This document shows, in pieces, positions 8,377 to 15,821 of a stretch of 64,000 nt of DNA; position 1 is the first letter of the stretch; every line of letters starts with the position of its first letter. The stretch is from Archaeoglobus sulfaticallidus PM70-1. Lineage in GTDB: Archaea > Halobacteriota > Archaeoglobi > Archaeoglobales > Archaeoglobaceae. A program made the translations under genes and the position numbers. Below the pieces are notes generated by a model. It searched no databases. It worked only from the letters and a program-made list of their open reading frames with translations, and was not told the DNA's origin. The stretch covers positions 930,001-994,000 of the forward strand of contig NC_021169.1 of NCBI RefSeq assembly GCF_000385565.1, given 5' to 3'.

Positions 8377-9441
8377 TCAACCAAGTTTTCCGGCATCCCC
8401 TCTAACGAGTTTTCTCATCCTTTTGGATTTCTCAACTATTTTGGGATCAACTTTATCGTCAGAGCCAACACTACCCTCGAGTAAGTAATACTCCGTCTCA
8501 GAACACTTCAAACCCTCAACTATTTCTTCATCTACAACATCCTTAAGCTCATCCCATTTTTTATCCTCGAATAGTTTAAGAAATTCTTTCAAGCCATCAA
8601 ATCCATTGGCAAGATATGCATCCACAACAGCTGCTTCTGAAAAGGCTGAATTGCTTATGACGGCCAGACTGGAGTTCATCAGTGCATATTCATTTCCGTT
8701 GAAGGAAACTGCCAAGCCCCTTTTCCTAACCCACTCAAGCATCTCAAAATCCGAGATGCTGTCACCGATTGCGATTATCCTCTCTTTCGGCTCATACGCG
8801 AGCAAAGTCTCCAGCTTTTTTCTACCACCAATCACCACAACCTCACCCATCACTCTCCTGATCTTCTTGGAGAAATCGCTATTCCCCCAGAAGAGATCGT
8901 TCAGGAAATCTATTGTCCTCGTTGCAGATTCATTAACCGTCCTGTTCTCTACATCAACTTTTATCTCTGGTAGCTTAGAAATCTTCTCGATCAGGCTGCT
9001 GGCAACTTCTCTATCCCTATCGTCAAAATACTCAGACAGCCTGTCAACATCCATTCTCGTTCCATGAAGCCTATCCTGTATGCCAATTTTCCCAGCACTT
9101 GTCTTTAAAAATTGATCGTAGCTTGTGGAGATTACCACTGGCTTGTATTTTCTAAGCAAAATTTTCATTGCTGCATCTGCATCTCTAACGAACCTGACAT
9201 TCTCGGCTAAAGCTTTAAGCTTTTTTGAATCGAGACCCATCACACATATAAAAGGGGCTAACAGCTTCAGCGTATCACCGGCGTTGTAGCCTTTCCTTCT
9301 TTCAACAAAATAGAGGTAATCGTCATATTGGCTGAGCCTTTCAAAGAAGGCTTTACTGCCAAGCACTTCCGAGATTTCGAGGGCGAAGTCTGTAGTAACC
9401 CATGGCCCTTCCCAGTCTGTGAAGAAGTCCATAGATACCAT
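8377..9441 (-). CDS. EhaR-like archaeal HAD-superfamily protein
   Basis: A 354-residue protein of the haloacid dehalogenase superfamily. FFTDWEGPW stands at the N-terminus in place of the usual DxDxT. IAIGDSISDFEMLEWVRKRG (about 225-244) is the motif IV acidic loop, followed by AVSFNGNEYAL. The pattern matches the archaeal family annotated as energy-converting hydrogenase A subunit R (EhaR). That name comes from methanogen operons, and no Eha hydrogenase is present here, so phosphatase activity on an unknown substrate is the safer reading. It is the first gene of the unit with the PfkB kinase. Confidence 0.75.
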   Translation of the reverse strand: MVSMDFFTDWEGPWVTTDFALEISEVLGSKAFFERLSQYDDYLYFVERRKGYNAGDTLKLLAPFICVMGLDSKKLKALAENVRFVRDADAAMKILLRKYKPVVISTSYDQFLKTSAGKIGIQDRLHGTRMDVDRLSEYFDDRDREVASSLIEKISKLPEIKVDVENRTVNESATRTIDFLNDLFWGNSDFSKKIRRVMGEVVVIGGRKKLETLLAYEPKERIIAIGDSISDFEMLEWVRKRGLAVSFNGNEYALMNSSLAVISNSAFSEAAVVDAYLANGFDGLKEFLKLFEDKKWDELKDVVDEEIVEGLKCSETEYYLLEGSVGSDDKVDPKIVEKSKRMRKLVRGDAGKLG

Positions 9442-9508
9442 GTGCTACGAACAATAAATATTTATTAAGCTTTTACCTTTGTTGTGTTGATATAAGAGGA
9501 GGGATAGA

Positions 9509-10090
9509 ATGGCATTCTATACAGAGGAAAGACTCAGCAACTGGGTTAACAGAATAAACGAGGAAAAAATCGACTTCGAAAACGCAGAAAGCTTTGAGGT
9601 ATTCGACAAAATGATAGAGGATTTTGTCGTTGCATGTCTTCATCTTGTTAGATCTGTAAAGAACAGGGAGTTGAATAAAAAGGAGGCTTTGAAGGAGATT
9701 GAAGAGGTTTATGGTGTTTTCAATATTGAATACACTTTTAACGATGAATTTAAAGGAGAATTCTTTGACTTTGCCAAAGAGAGTATGAGAATAATTCTTG
9801 AATCGACAAAACTCTATCTTCAGGGAAAGAGCAGCAAAAAAGATTTTAATTCGCTTTTAAGCCAGGCAATTAAGAAGGAGAAGGAAGGAGACCTAAACAA
9901 AGCTTTTGAGATCTTAGCAAGAATGGGAGCAAAGGTTATTGGTGGTGAAAAGCTTCCAGAATTTGATATATCCGATGAAGAGCTTGTACTCCTAAACTGG
10001 CTGGACGGCATAGATGCTATAAACACCGTGATGCTTCTTTCAGAGATAGACATCTCAGAAATTGGCGAAGAGGGTCTTGACGAAGAGTAA
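9509..10090 (+). CDS. DUF2150 family protein
   Basis: A 193-residue soluble, acidic, mostly helical protein. The start MAFYTEERLSNWVNRI and the hydrophobic helix near the end (LLNWLDGIDAINTVMLL) fit the archaeal DUF2150 family, whose function is unknown. GGAGGG lies at 9502-9507 in front of the ATG. The next gene starts immediately after its stop codon, and the four genes from here to 12172 are spaced by 0 to 14 bases, so this is the head of an operon. Confidence 0.75.
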   Translation: MAFYTEERLSNWVNRINEEKIDFENAESFEVFDKMIEDFVVACLHLVRSVKNRELNKKEALKEIEEVYGVFNIEYTFNDEFKGEFFDFAKESMRIILESTKLYLQGKSSKKDFNSLLSQAIKKEKEGDLNKAFEILARMGAKVIGGEKLPEFDISDEELVLLNWLDGIDAINTVMLLSEIDISEIGEEGLDEE

Positions 10091-10441
10091 ATGGCAGAGA
10101 TGGTAAAGGAGTTCGAAATACGCAAAGACGTGATTGAGACCGCAAAAAAGGGAATAGATTTTGAATTATACAAAAAACTGCTTTTCGAGTATGGGAAAAG
10201 AGGCGAAAAGGCGTTCATATATCTCAAAGAGGACAGGGTCAAAAAATACAGGGACTTTTTCATTGTGGTCGGGGAGAACGAATACATTGTTGAAGAGAAT
10301 TTTTGCACCTGCGAGGATTTTCAGATTAACCTGAAGGGGAAAAAACCCTGCTCACACATCATTGCAATGCTGATTGCCAGAAAGATCGGACATTACAGGA
10401 AATTCGACAAGTACTACACAGATTATCTCGAGAAGAGGTAA
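10091..10441 (+). CDS. SWIM zinc-finger protein
   Basis: A 116-residue protein with the SWIM zinc-binding pattern CxCx(n)CxH: FCTCEDF then KPCSHIIAML (about 74-98). SWIM domains bind DNA or protein. Archaeal stand-alone SWIM proteins have been linked with recombination and repair partners, but no such partner is adjacent here. The start codon directly follows the stop of the DUF2150 gene, with no separate ribosome binding site, which implies translational coupling. Confidence 0.8.
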   Translation: MAEMVKEFEIRKDVIETAKKGIDFELYKKLLFEYGKRGEKAFIYLKEDRVKKYRDFFIVVGENEYIVEENFCTCEDFQINLKGKKPCSHIIAMLIARKIGHYRKFDKYYTDYLEKR

Positions 10442-10454
10442 CTAGGGTGATCTC

Positions 10455-11318
10455 GTGAGTTCTTTTGAGTTGAAACCGATAGGATATGTCAGGAAGAAAG
10501 ATGAAATCGAGATACTCGAGGAATTCATCCCGGCGATGGACGGGTTGAGCGAGGGAATGTTGATATGGGTGCTTTACATCTTCCATCTATCCACTGAGAA
10601 AATCAGAGTTCATCCAAAAGGCGATACAAGAAAACCTTTGAGGGGTGTTTTCTCGACGAGAAGTCCTTACAGAATTAATAAAATCGGTTTAAGCGCTGTA
10701 AAGATAAGAAAGATAGAAAAGAATATCATAAAGGTTGATGGGCTTGACGCCCTTGAGAACTCTCCGGTTGTTGATATAAAACCGTTTGCTGAGGTGTATG
10801 ATGTGCCGTATGGATCTGTTCTTTCAGCTGAGGACATTCTGAAGAGGATTAGAAATGAGAATCTCATAACCGACTACATCGATCTGGAAACCCAGATTCA
10901 GCCGAATGGTTTTGATTGCACGCTAAAGAAGGTGTCAAGGATTAAGGGAATGGGCAGGATAGACTTCGACAACAGCGAGAGGGTTATTCCAGAAACCCTG
11001 GAAATCGAGTTCGATGAAAATGGATGGGTGTTTCTTGAAAAAGGAGTTTACAGGGCAACTCTGAATGAGATCGTGAGCCTTTCAGAGGACATAATGGCAT
11101 TTGCCAGACCCCGCTCCACGCTGATAAGAAGTGGAGCTAATGTGCTGACTGCAGTATGGGACGCCGGATACAGGGGTAGAAGTGAAGTGGGAATAGTCGT
11201 TTACAATTCCGAAGGCATAATGCTCAAAAAGGATGCCAGAATCGTACAGTTAGTTTTCATAAAGCTCACAGAGCGGACAAAACCATACAATGGGGTTTAC
11301 CTGAACGAGAACATCTGA
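10455..11318 (+). CDS. TrmO-like tRNA methyltransferase fused to dUTPase
   Basis: A 287-residue two-domain protein. Residues 1-115 carry the TrmO (YaeB/TsaA) signature HPKGDTRKPLRGVFSTRSPY, then LDALENSPVVDIKPF; TrmO methylates N6-threonylcarbamoyl-A37 of tRNA. Residues about 117-287 are a dUTPase/dCTP-deaminase fold with QPNGFDCTL, ARPRSTLIRSG and WDAGYRGRSEVGIVVYN, which would remove dUTP. In other archaea these are separate proteins as far as I know. A GTG at 10803 (residue 117) is preceded by GAGGTG six bases upstream, so a free dUTPase of 171 residues may also be made. In operon with the SWIM gene. Confidence 0.82.
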   Translation: MSSFELKPIGYVRKKDEIEILEEFIPAMDGLSEGMLIWVLYIFHLSTEKIRVHPKGDTRKPLRGVFSTRSPYRINKIGLSAVKIRKIEKNIIKVDGLDALENSPVVDIKPFAEVYDVPYGSVLSAEDILKRIRNENLITDYIDLETQIQPNGFDCTLKKVSRIKGMGRIDFDNSERVIPETLEIEFDENGWVFLEKGVYRATLNEIVSLSEDIMAFARPRSTLIRSGANVLTAVWDAGYRGRSEVGIVVYNSEGIMLKKDARIVQLVFIKLTERTKPYNGVYLNENI

Positions 11319-11332
11319 TCCTGTAACAGATC

Positions 11333-12172
11333 ATGAAAAGAATCTACGCAGACCTGATTCTCTTATCGGTTGCGTTTATATGGGGGATTACCTTTCCAGT
11401 GATTAAGGTAGCTCTGAACAGTATTTCCCCAATCACCTTCAACACAATAAGGTTCGCTATTGCATCACTTCTTTTCATACCATTTCTCCTGAGAAAGAGT
11501 GACTTCAATCAGATAAAAATCGGATTGATGATCGGCATCGTTGTTTTTCTTGGTTATACTACCCAAACCATAGGGATCGAATTCACAACTGCAACCAATG
11601 CCGGTTTTATAACATCAACATATGTCGTTCTAACCCCTGCAATAGCATATATCCTGTACAGAGTAAAGATCACAGAGAAAGAGGTCTTATGGATCATACT
11701 TGCCTTCCTCGGCCTTTACCTGATATCAGGATTCAGCGGGGAGGTCAACATAGGAGATCTCTTCGTATTCCTGTGTGCAATTTTCTTTGCAATGGAGATC
11801 GTTCTGATCTCGAATTATGCCAGAAATAACGACCCGGTTATGCTTGCCTTCGGTCAGACCTTGGCTGTTGTACTCTTCTCTGCTCCACTGACAATGTTTG
11901 AGGAAAGATTTGCAATAAGTCAGATAAACCAAGATGTGATTGTAGCTCTAATTATAACCGCAGTATTTGCAACAACTCTGGCAAAAATAGCCCAGAACTA
12001 CGCACAGGGCTTTACAAGATCCAGTGATGCAGCAATAATATTCTCTATGGAGGGAGTTTTTTCCCATATTTTTGCGATAATCATTTTGAATGAAAGCCTA
12101 TCTGTTGTGCAGTATCTGGGAGCATTTTTAATTATTGTATCAGTAATAGGAATCTCCCTAACGGAATCCTGA
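11333..12172 (+). CDS. EamA/DMT-family permease
   Basis: A 279-residue integral membrane protein of the drug/metabolite transporter superfamily. About ten hydrophobic helices form two EamA repeats. The first repeat begins LILLSVAFIWGITFPVIK and holds TTATNAGFITS; the second repeat ends with LGAFLIIVSVIGISL. Substrates range over amino acids, nucleosides and drugs and cannot be assigned. It starts 14 bases after the TrmO-dUTPase gene, so it is likely the last gene of that operon, though its proximity to the YeiH locus may also matter. Confidence 0.85.
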   Translation: MKRIYADLILLSVAFIWGITFPVIKVALNSISPITFNTIRFAIASLLFIPFLLRKSDFNQIKIGLMIGIVVFLGYTTQTIGIEFTTATNAGFITSTYVVLTPAIAYILYRVKITEKEVLWIILAFLGLYLISGFSGEVNIGDLFVFLCAIFFAMEIVLISNYARNNDPVMLAFGQTLAVVLFSAPLTMFEERFAISQINQDVIVALIITAVFATTLAKIAQNYAQGFTRSSDAAIIFSMEGVFSHIFAIIILNESLSVVQYLGAFLIIVSVIGISLTES

Positions 12173-12215
12173 TTGAGCTCACCATATATACCTAGTTCAA
12201 ACTCATCAACCACAT

Positions 12216-12255
12216 TGTCATCAAAACTGTCAAAAACTGTCAAAAGTAAAATATA
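12216..12255 (+). promoter_or_regulatory. Triple TGTCA operator and TATA box before yeiH-like gene 1
   Basis: TGTCA occurs at 12216, 12228 and 12238, that is with 12 then 10 bp spacing, each followed by an A-rich run (CAAAAACTGTCAAAAG). Immediately after comes AAAATATA (12248-12255), a TATA-like element about 24-31 bases before the ATG at 12279. The gene lacks a Shine-Dalgarno sequence and is probably leaderless. The same three boxes with the same spacing occur at 15512-15538 in opposite orientation. Confidence 0.6.
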
Positions 12256-12278
12256 GTCAACCCTTACTTAACAACATC

Positions 12279-13280
12279 ATGGAGAGAAAAATCATCACTG
12301 CAGAGAGTCTTAAGAGAACGACCATTACTGGATTGAGAGACATCAAACAGAATTTTTTTGCGGTATCGCTTATAATAACCTCTGGATTGTTAGCATACGC
12401 TATCAGTCTGATCGATCCAGCATTTGATACCCTCTTCATGGCACTGTTCATGGGAATCGTTTTTGGATCACTGTACGGGGGTAAGAAAAAAGAGATAATA
12501 TCTCAAAAAGCTTTGAGCATAACTCTACCGGTTGGCATTATCCTGTATGGATCAAACATAATTTTTCCAAAGGAGATTGAGATACCTCCTGCATACATCG
12601 CCGTTACATTGATAAGCACGATATCCTTGGGATTTAGTGTATACCTGCTTGCGAGAGCCAACAACTTAAGCAACAAGTTTACAACCCTTCTTGTATGCGG
12701 AAACGCGATTTGCGGAGCCTCAGCAATAGCAATTGTCTCATCAATAATAAATCCCAAGAATAGAGAGTTCTCCACTTCGATAATTATAATAACGGTTGTT
12801 GGACTGACCGGAGCGGTGATATATCCATCCCTTTATTACTCCCTTAACCTTCCTGAGATCAAATACGCCTTGCTGAGTGGTTCAACGCTCCAGCAAACAG
12901 GTCTCGTGAAAATAGCCACAAATCAGTTCGGTGAGCATGTTGAGACTCTTGCTCTTGCAATAAAGGCGATACGAATTGCGATGATTGCAGTAGTTGTGCT
13001 GCTCGTCTCTTTCCTGTACTCTGATCAGAAATTCTATGTGCCGTGGTATATTGTGGCATTCATACTCGTAGCTTTTCTCTCCCAGAACCTAATTCCGTAC
13101 GAGGTTATTGTTGTGTTCCAGCCCCTTTCAACACTGGCTTTTGCAATAACCCTTGCGTCCATTGGTTTTTCAGTTAATCTCAGCGATATTCAAAATGTTG
13201 GGTTATCTCCTCTAATCATTGTCTATGCCGGGTGGTGCTTCTCGGTGATATTCTCTCTCCTTTTGCTGAGTTTTGTGTGA
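12279..13280 (+). CDS. YeiH/UPF0324 family transporter (putative sulfate exporter type)
   Basis: A 333-residue polytopic membrane protein with about ten helices. It contains the family signature CGNAICGASAIAIVSSI (about 144-160). The C-terminal half has LASIGFSVNLSDI, matching the conserved end of the family. YeiH homologues such as TauZ/SuyZ are proposed to export sulfate in sulfonate degraders; the true substrate is unproven. Length is normal for the family. It has no ribosome binding site, and its start lies 24 bases past a TATA-like element, so it is likely leaderless. The PAS-winged-helix regulator follows after nine bases, probably on the same transcript. Confidence 0.88.
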   Translation: MERKIITAESLKRTTITGLRDIKQNFFAVSLIITSGLLAYAISLIDPAFDTLFMALFMGIVFGSLYGGKKKEIISQKALSITLPVGIILYGSNIIFPKEIEIPPAYIAVTLISTISLGFSVYLLARANNLSNKFTTLLVCGNAICGASAIAIVSSIINPKNREFSTSIIIITVVGLTGAVIYPSLYYSLNLPEIKYALLSGSTLQQTGLVKIATNQFGEHVETLALAIKAIRIAMIAVVVLLVSFLYSDQKFYVPWYIVAFILVAFLSQNLIPYEVIVVFQPLSTLAFAITLASIGFSVNLSDIQNVGLSPLIIVYAGWCFSVIFSLLLLSFV

Positions 13281-13289
13281 GGTGGTTTT

Positions 13290-15524
13290 ATGGAGAAGTG
13301 GATGATAAAGAGCTTCAACCCGATGGAAATAAAGAAAGCGTATAGATTTCCGATATTCCTGAAAATAGTTCTTGTTTCGCTGTTCTTCTCCACATTATCT
13401 CTCTCGCTATATGTTGCGACTTTTTATTTCCCAAGGAGGTTCGCTTTTGAGTATCTTGTGTATATAGGCATAATTCTTTTCGGTACCTCTCTTTTTGCTG
13501 CTGGAAGTATTGTTGAGCCAATAAAAAGGGTAAAAGAGGGATTTACTAAGTTAGCAAATGGTGAAAAGGCCTATGTAAAAGTAAACACAGGAGATGAGCT
13601 TGAAGAACTTGCAGATTCGTTCAACATTATGGCATATGAGATAATGAGGCAGAGAGAAGTGATAAAGGAGAATGAAGAAAAATACAGATCTCTTGTTGAA
13701 AATATAAACGACTGGGTTTTTGAGATAAACGAGGACTTAATCATCACATACTCCAGCTCGAGATGCCTCGATTTTCTTGATAGAAGTCCCTATGAGATAA
13801 TAAACAGACCTCTTCTTGAGTTTATCGATAGCCAGGATAGACACAGTGTGATGGAAGTTTTGGCTGAAAAAAAAGAGTTTAGCGGTCTGGATGTTCGTTT
13901 AGCCAATCAGGACGTAGTTCTCGAGATTTCCGGTAAGCCTTTCCACGACGACAGCGGGAACTTTAAAGGCTACAGGTGTGTAGCAAGAGATATCAGCCTC
14001 AGAAAAAAGGCTGAACAGGAGACAGCGTACCTTGTAAGCATTCTTGAACATACGATAGATGCCATAGTCTCTCTCGATTTAGACACGAGAATAGTCTCAT
14101 GGAATAAGGGAGCCGAGAAGATGTTTGGTTACACGGCTGAGGAGATGGTTGGAAAACCACTTTCGACACTCATCCCCCCTGAGAAGCATAAAGACTGTGC
14201 TGAAAACTTTAAAAAAGTCGTCAATGAGGGTTTTGCCAGAGATATAGAGGCGATCAGAATATCAAAAAATGGAAAGATTGTTGTTGTTGATCAGACAGTA
14301 ACAGCGATCCATGATTCTCAGGGAGAGCTAACAGGATTCGTTGCGATAATGAGGGATATTACGGAGAGAAAGAAGGCTGAGATGGCGTTGAGGACAGCAT
14401 ATAAAGAGCTTGAAGAAAGAACTAAAGAGCTCGAGGAATCAAAAAGAGAACTTGAATATCTTGCGAAGATTGTAGAGAACTCCAACGATGCGATATATTC
14501 CATTGACCTGGATAATAAAATAACAAGCTGGAACAGAACTGCAGAGAGGCTTTTCGGGTGGAGGAGAGAGGAGATTCTTGGGCAGGATGTGAACATCATA
14601 GTCCCCGAAGAGCTGAAAAAGGAAATATCAAATGTTAAGGAGAAAATTGGGAAAGAAAATCTTACATACGAAACCAGAAGGATAACAAAAGATGGTAAGA
14701 TCATTTTTGTTGAGGTTACAGCCATCCCTGTTTATGACTCTGATGGTAAGCTGACAAGGATATCATTCATAGCAAGAGACATTTCATCGAAACTCAAAGC
14801 TGAAAAGGAGCTTTTAAGGAGGATATCCAGATACAGTATAGAGAAAGGAAAAGTTTACCTCATAGAACATTCCACCGACCTTTGTGATGAGATACTGTCA
14901 GACTTGATCAAATGCGGGTTTGATGGGTACATATTCACACGCAGAAACTCCGAGGATATTAAATGCGAAGGAGCGAGAGTGTTCTATTTATCAGAAAAGG
15001 AGAATTTCAACACAGTTAAGCCAGATCCCAAGGTTTTGAGAGAGAGCATAATACACATGCAGGGCTGGAACAATGCCGTTGTTATCGATCTTGATTACAT
15101 ACTGATGAAAACACAGTTTTCTGAAGTTTTAGAGTTCATTCAGGAGATAAAGGATGCCTTCTATCTATTCTCCAAAGGAGTTGTGATATTTCACATCGAT
15201 CCCTCCTTAATCTCGGAGAGTGAGCTTAAAATTCTGAAGAAAGAATGTGAATCGATCAAACAGAAAGAGCACGACCTTCCTGGAGAGGTTTACCAGCTCA
15301 TGAGACACATATACATGGAGAACAGAGTTGGAAACAGACCATCAATAAAAGAACTCATGGAGAAATTCGGTCTTGCGAGAAATACAATCAAAAAAAGGCT
15401 GAGCTACCTTGCCAGCAGAGGGCTCATAAAAATCGAGAAAGAGGGAAGAATAAAAATTGTCGAATTGACTGACAAGGGCAAGGATTACTTCGTTATTTCT
15501 CACCGAACTGCTGACACTATTTGA
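13290..15524 (+). CDS. Membrane-anchored HAMP-PAS-PAS-PAS-DUF835-winged helix regulator
   Basis: A 744-residue one-component sensor. Two membrane helices lie at about 23-47 and 53-72. A HAMP-like segment follows (VEPIKRVKEGFTKLANGE), then three PAS domains (about 128-245, 248-365, 395-515) with their C-caps ending ARDIS, MRDITERKKAE and ARDIS. A DUF835-like region (about 520-650; GKVYLIEHSTDLCDE) and a C-terminal winged helix follow: SIKELMEKFGLARNTIKKRL then SRGLIKIEKEGRIK (about 685-735). No histidine-kinase domain is present, so the signal would pass straight to the DNA-binding domain while it is tethered to the membrane. The start ATG follows GAGGTGG. It lies between two YeiH transporters. 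Confidence 0.85.
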   Translation: MEKWMIKSFNPMEIKKAYRFPIFLKIVLVSLFFSTLSLSLYVATFYFPRRFAFEYLVYIGIILFGTSLFAAGSIVEPIKRVKEGFTKLANGEKAYVKVNTGDELEELADSFNIMAYEIMRQREVIKENEEKYRSLVENINDWVFEINEDLIITYSSSRCLDFLDRSPYEIINRPLLEFIDSQDRHSVMEVLAEKKEFSGLDVRLANQDVVLEISGKPFHDDSGNFKGYRCVARDISLRKKAEQETAYLVSILEHTIDAIVSLDLDTRIVSWNKGAEKMFGYTAEEMVGKPLSTLIPPEKHKDCAENFKKVVNEGFARDIEAIRISKNGKIVVVDQTVTAIHDSQGELTGFVAIMRDITERKKAEMALRTAYKELEERTKELEESKRELEYLAKIVENSNDAIYSIDLDNKITSWNRTAERLFGWRREEILGQDVNIIVPEELKKEISNVKEKIGKENLTYETRRITKDGKIIFVEVTAIPVYDSDGKLTRISFIARDISSKLKAEKELLRRISRYSIEKGKVYLIEHSTDLCDEILSDLIKCGFDGYIFTRRNSEDIKCEGARVFYLSEKENFNTVKPDPKVLRESIIHMQGWNNAVVIDLDYILMKTQFSEVLEFIQEIKDAFYLFSKGVVIFHIDPSLISESELKILKKECESIKQKEHDLPGEVYQLMRHIYMENRVGNRPSIKELMEKFGLARNTIKKRLSYLASRGLIKIEKEGRIKIVELTDKGKDYFVISHRTADTI

Positions 15525-15554
15525 CACTTTTTTTGACGATATTGCTAAATATAT
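15512..15554 (+). promoter_or_regulatory. Triple TGTCA operator (inverted) and TATA box before yeiH-like unit 2
   Basis: On the plus strand TGACA starts at 15512 and 15522 and TGACG at 15534 (spacing 10 then 12 bp). Read on the minus strand this is CGTCA-12-TGTCA-10-TGTCA, the same geometry as the site at 12216. It overlaps the stop codon of the regulator gene (15522-15524). A TATA-like AAATATAT follows at 15547-15554. A leader of about 80-100 bases then precedes the small membrane protein gene. Confidence 0.58.
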
Positions 15555-15654
15555 TTGCTTCGAAAATATTAAACTGGAATTGGAGATTTAGATGTTTTTG
15601 AACGGACTGGATAAAACCGAAATTAGATGAAAAAATAAGATGGGGTGTTGAAAA

Positions 15655-15798
15655 ATGGCGGAGGAAGAGATCTATAAGGAGGAGCCATGGGATCCAATGG
15701 AAGGGAAACTGATTAAGTGGAGTGTAATACTAGGGATTGTCCTGACGATTTTGCTGGCAGCAATCATACACATGACAATCCTAGCAGAGTATAGTTGA
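15655..15798 (+). CDS. 47-residue single-span membrane protein
   Basis: A small open frame encoding 47 residues: an acidic, charged N-terminus (MAEEEIYKEEPWDPMEGK) and one hydrophobic helix (WSVILGIVLTILLAAI) ending HMTILAEYS. The predicted form is a single-pass protein with a cytoplasmic acidic tail. Its stop is 23 bases before the large YeiH-like gene, and both lie downstream of the 15512 operator, so co-expression is likely. By analogy with small subunits of other transporters it could be an accessory subunit. I do not know a named family. The next gene starts with the similar residues MADE, which may be coincidence. Confidence 0.7.
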   Translation: MAEEEIYKEEPWDPMEGKLIKWSVILGIVLTILLAAIIHMTILAEYS

Positions 15799-15821
15799 GG
15801 TGGTAGTTGAGGTGATATAAA

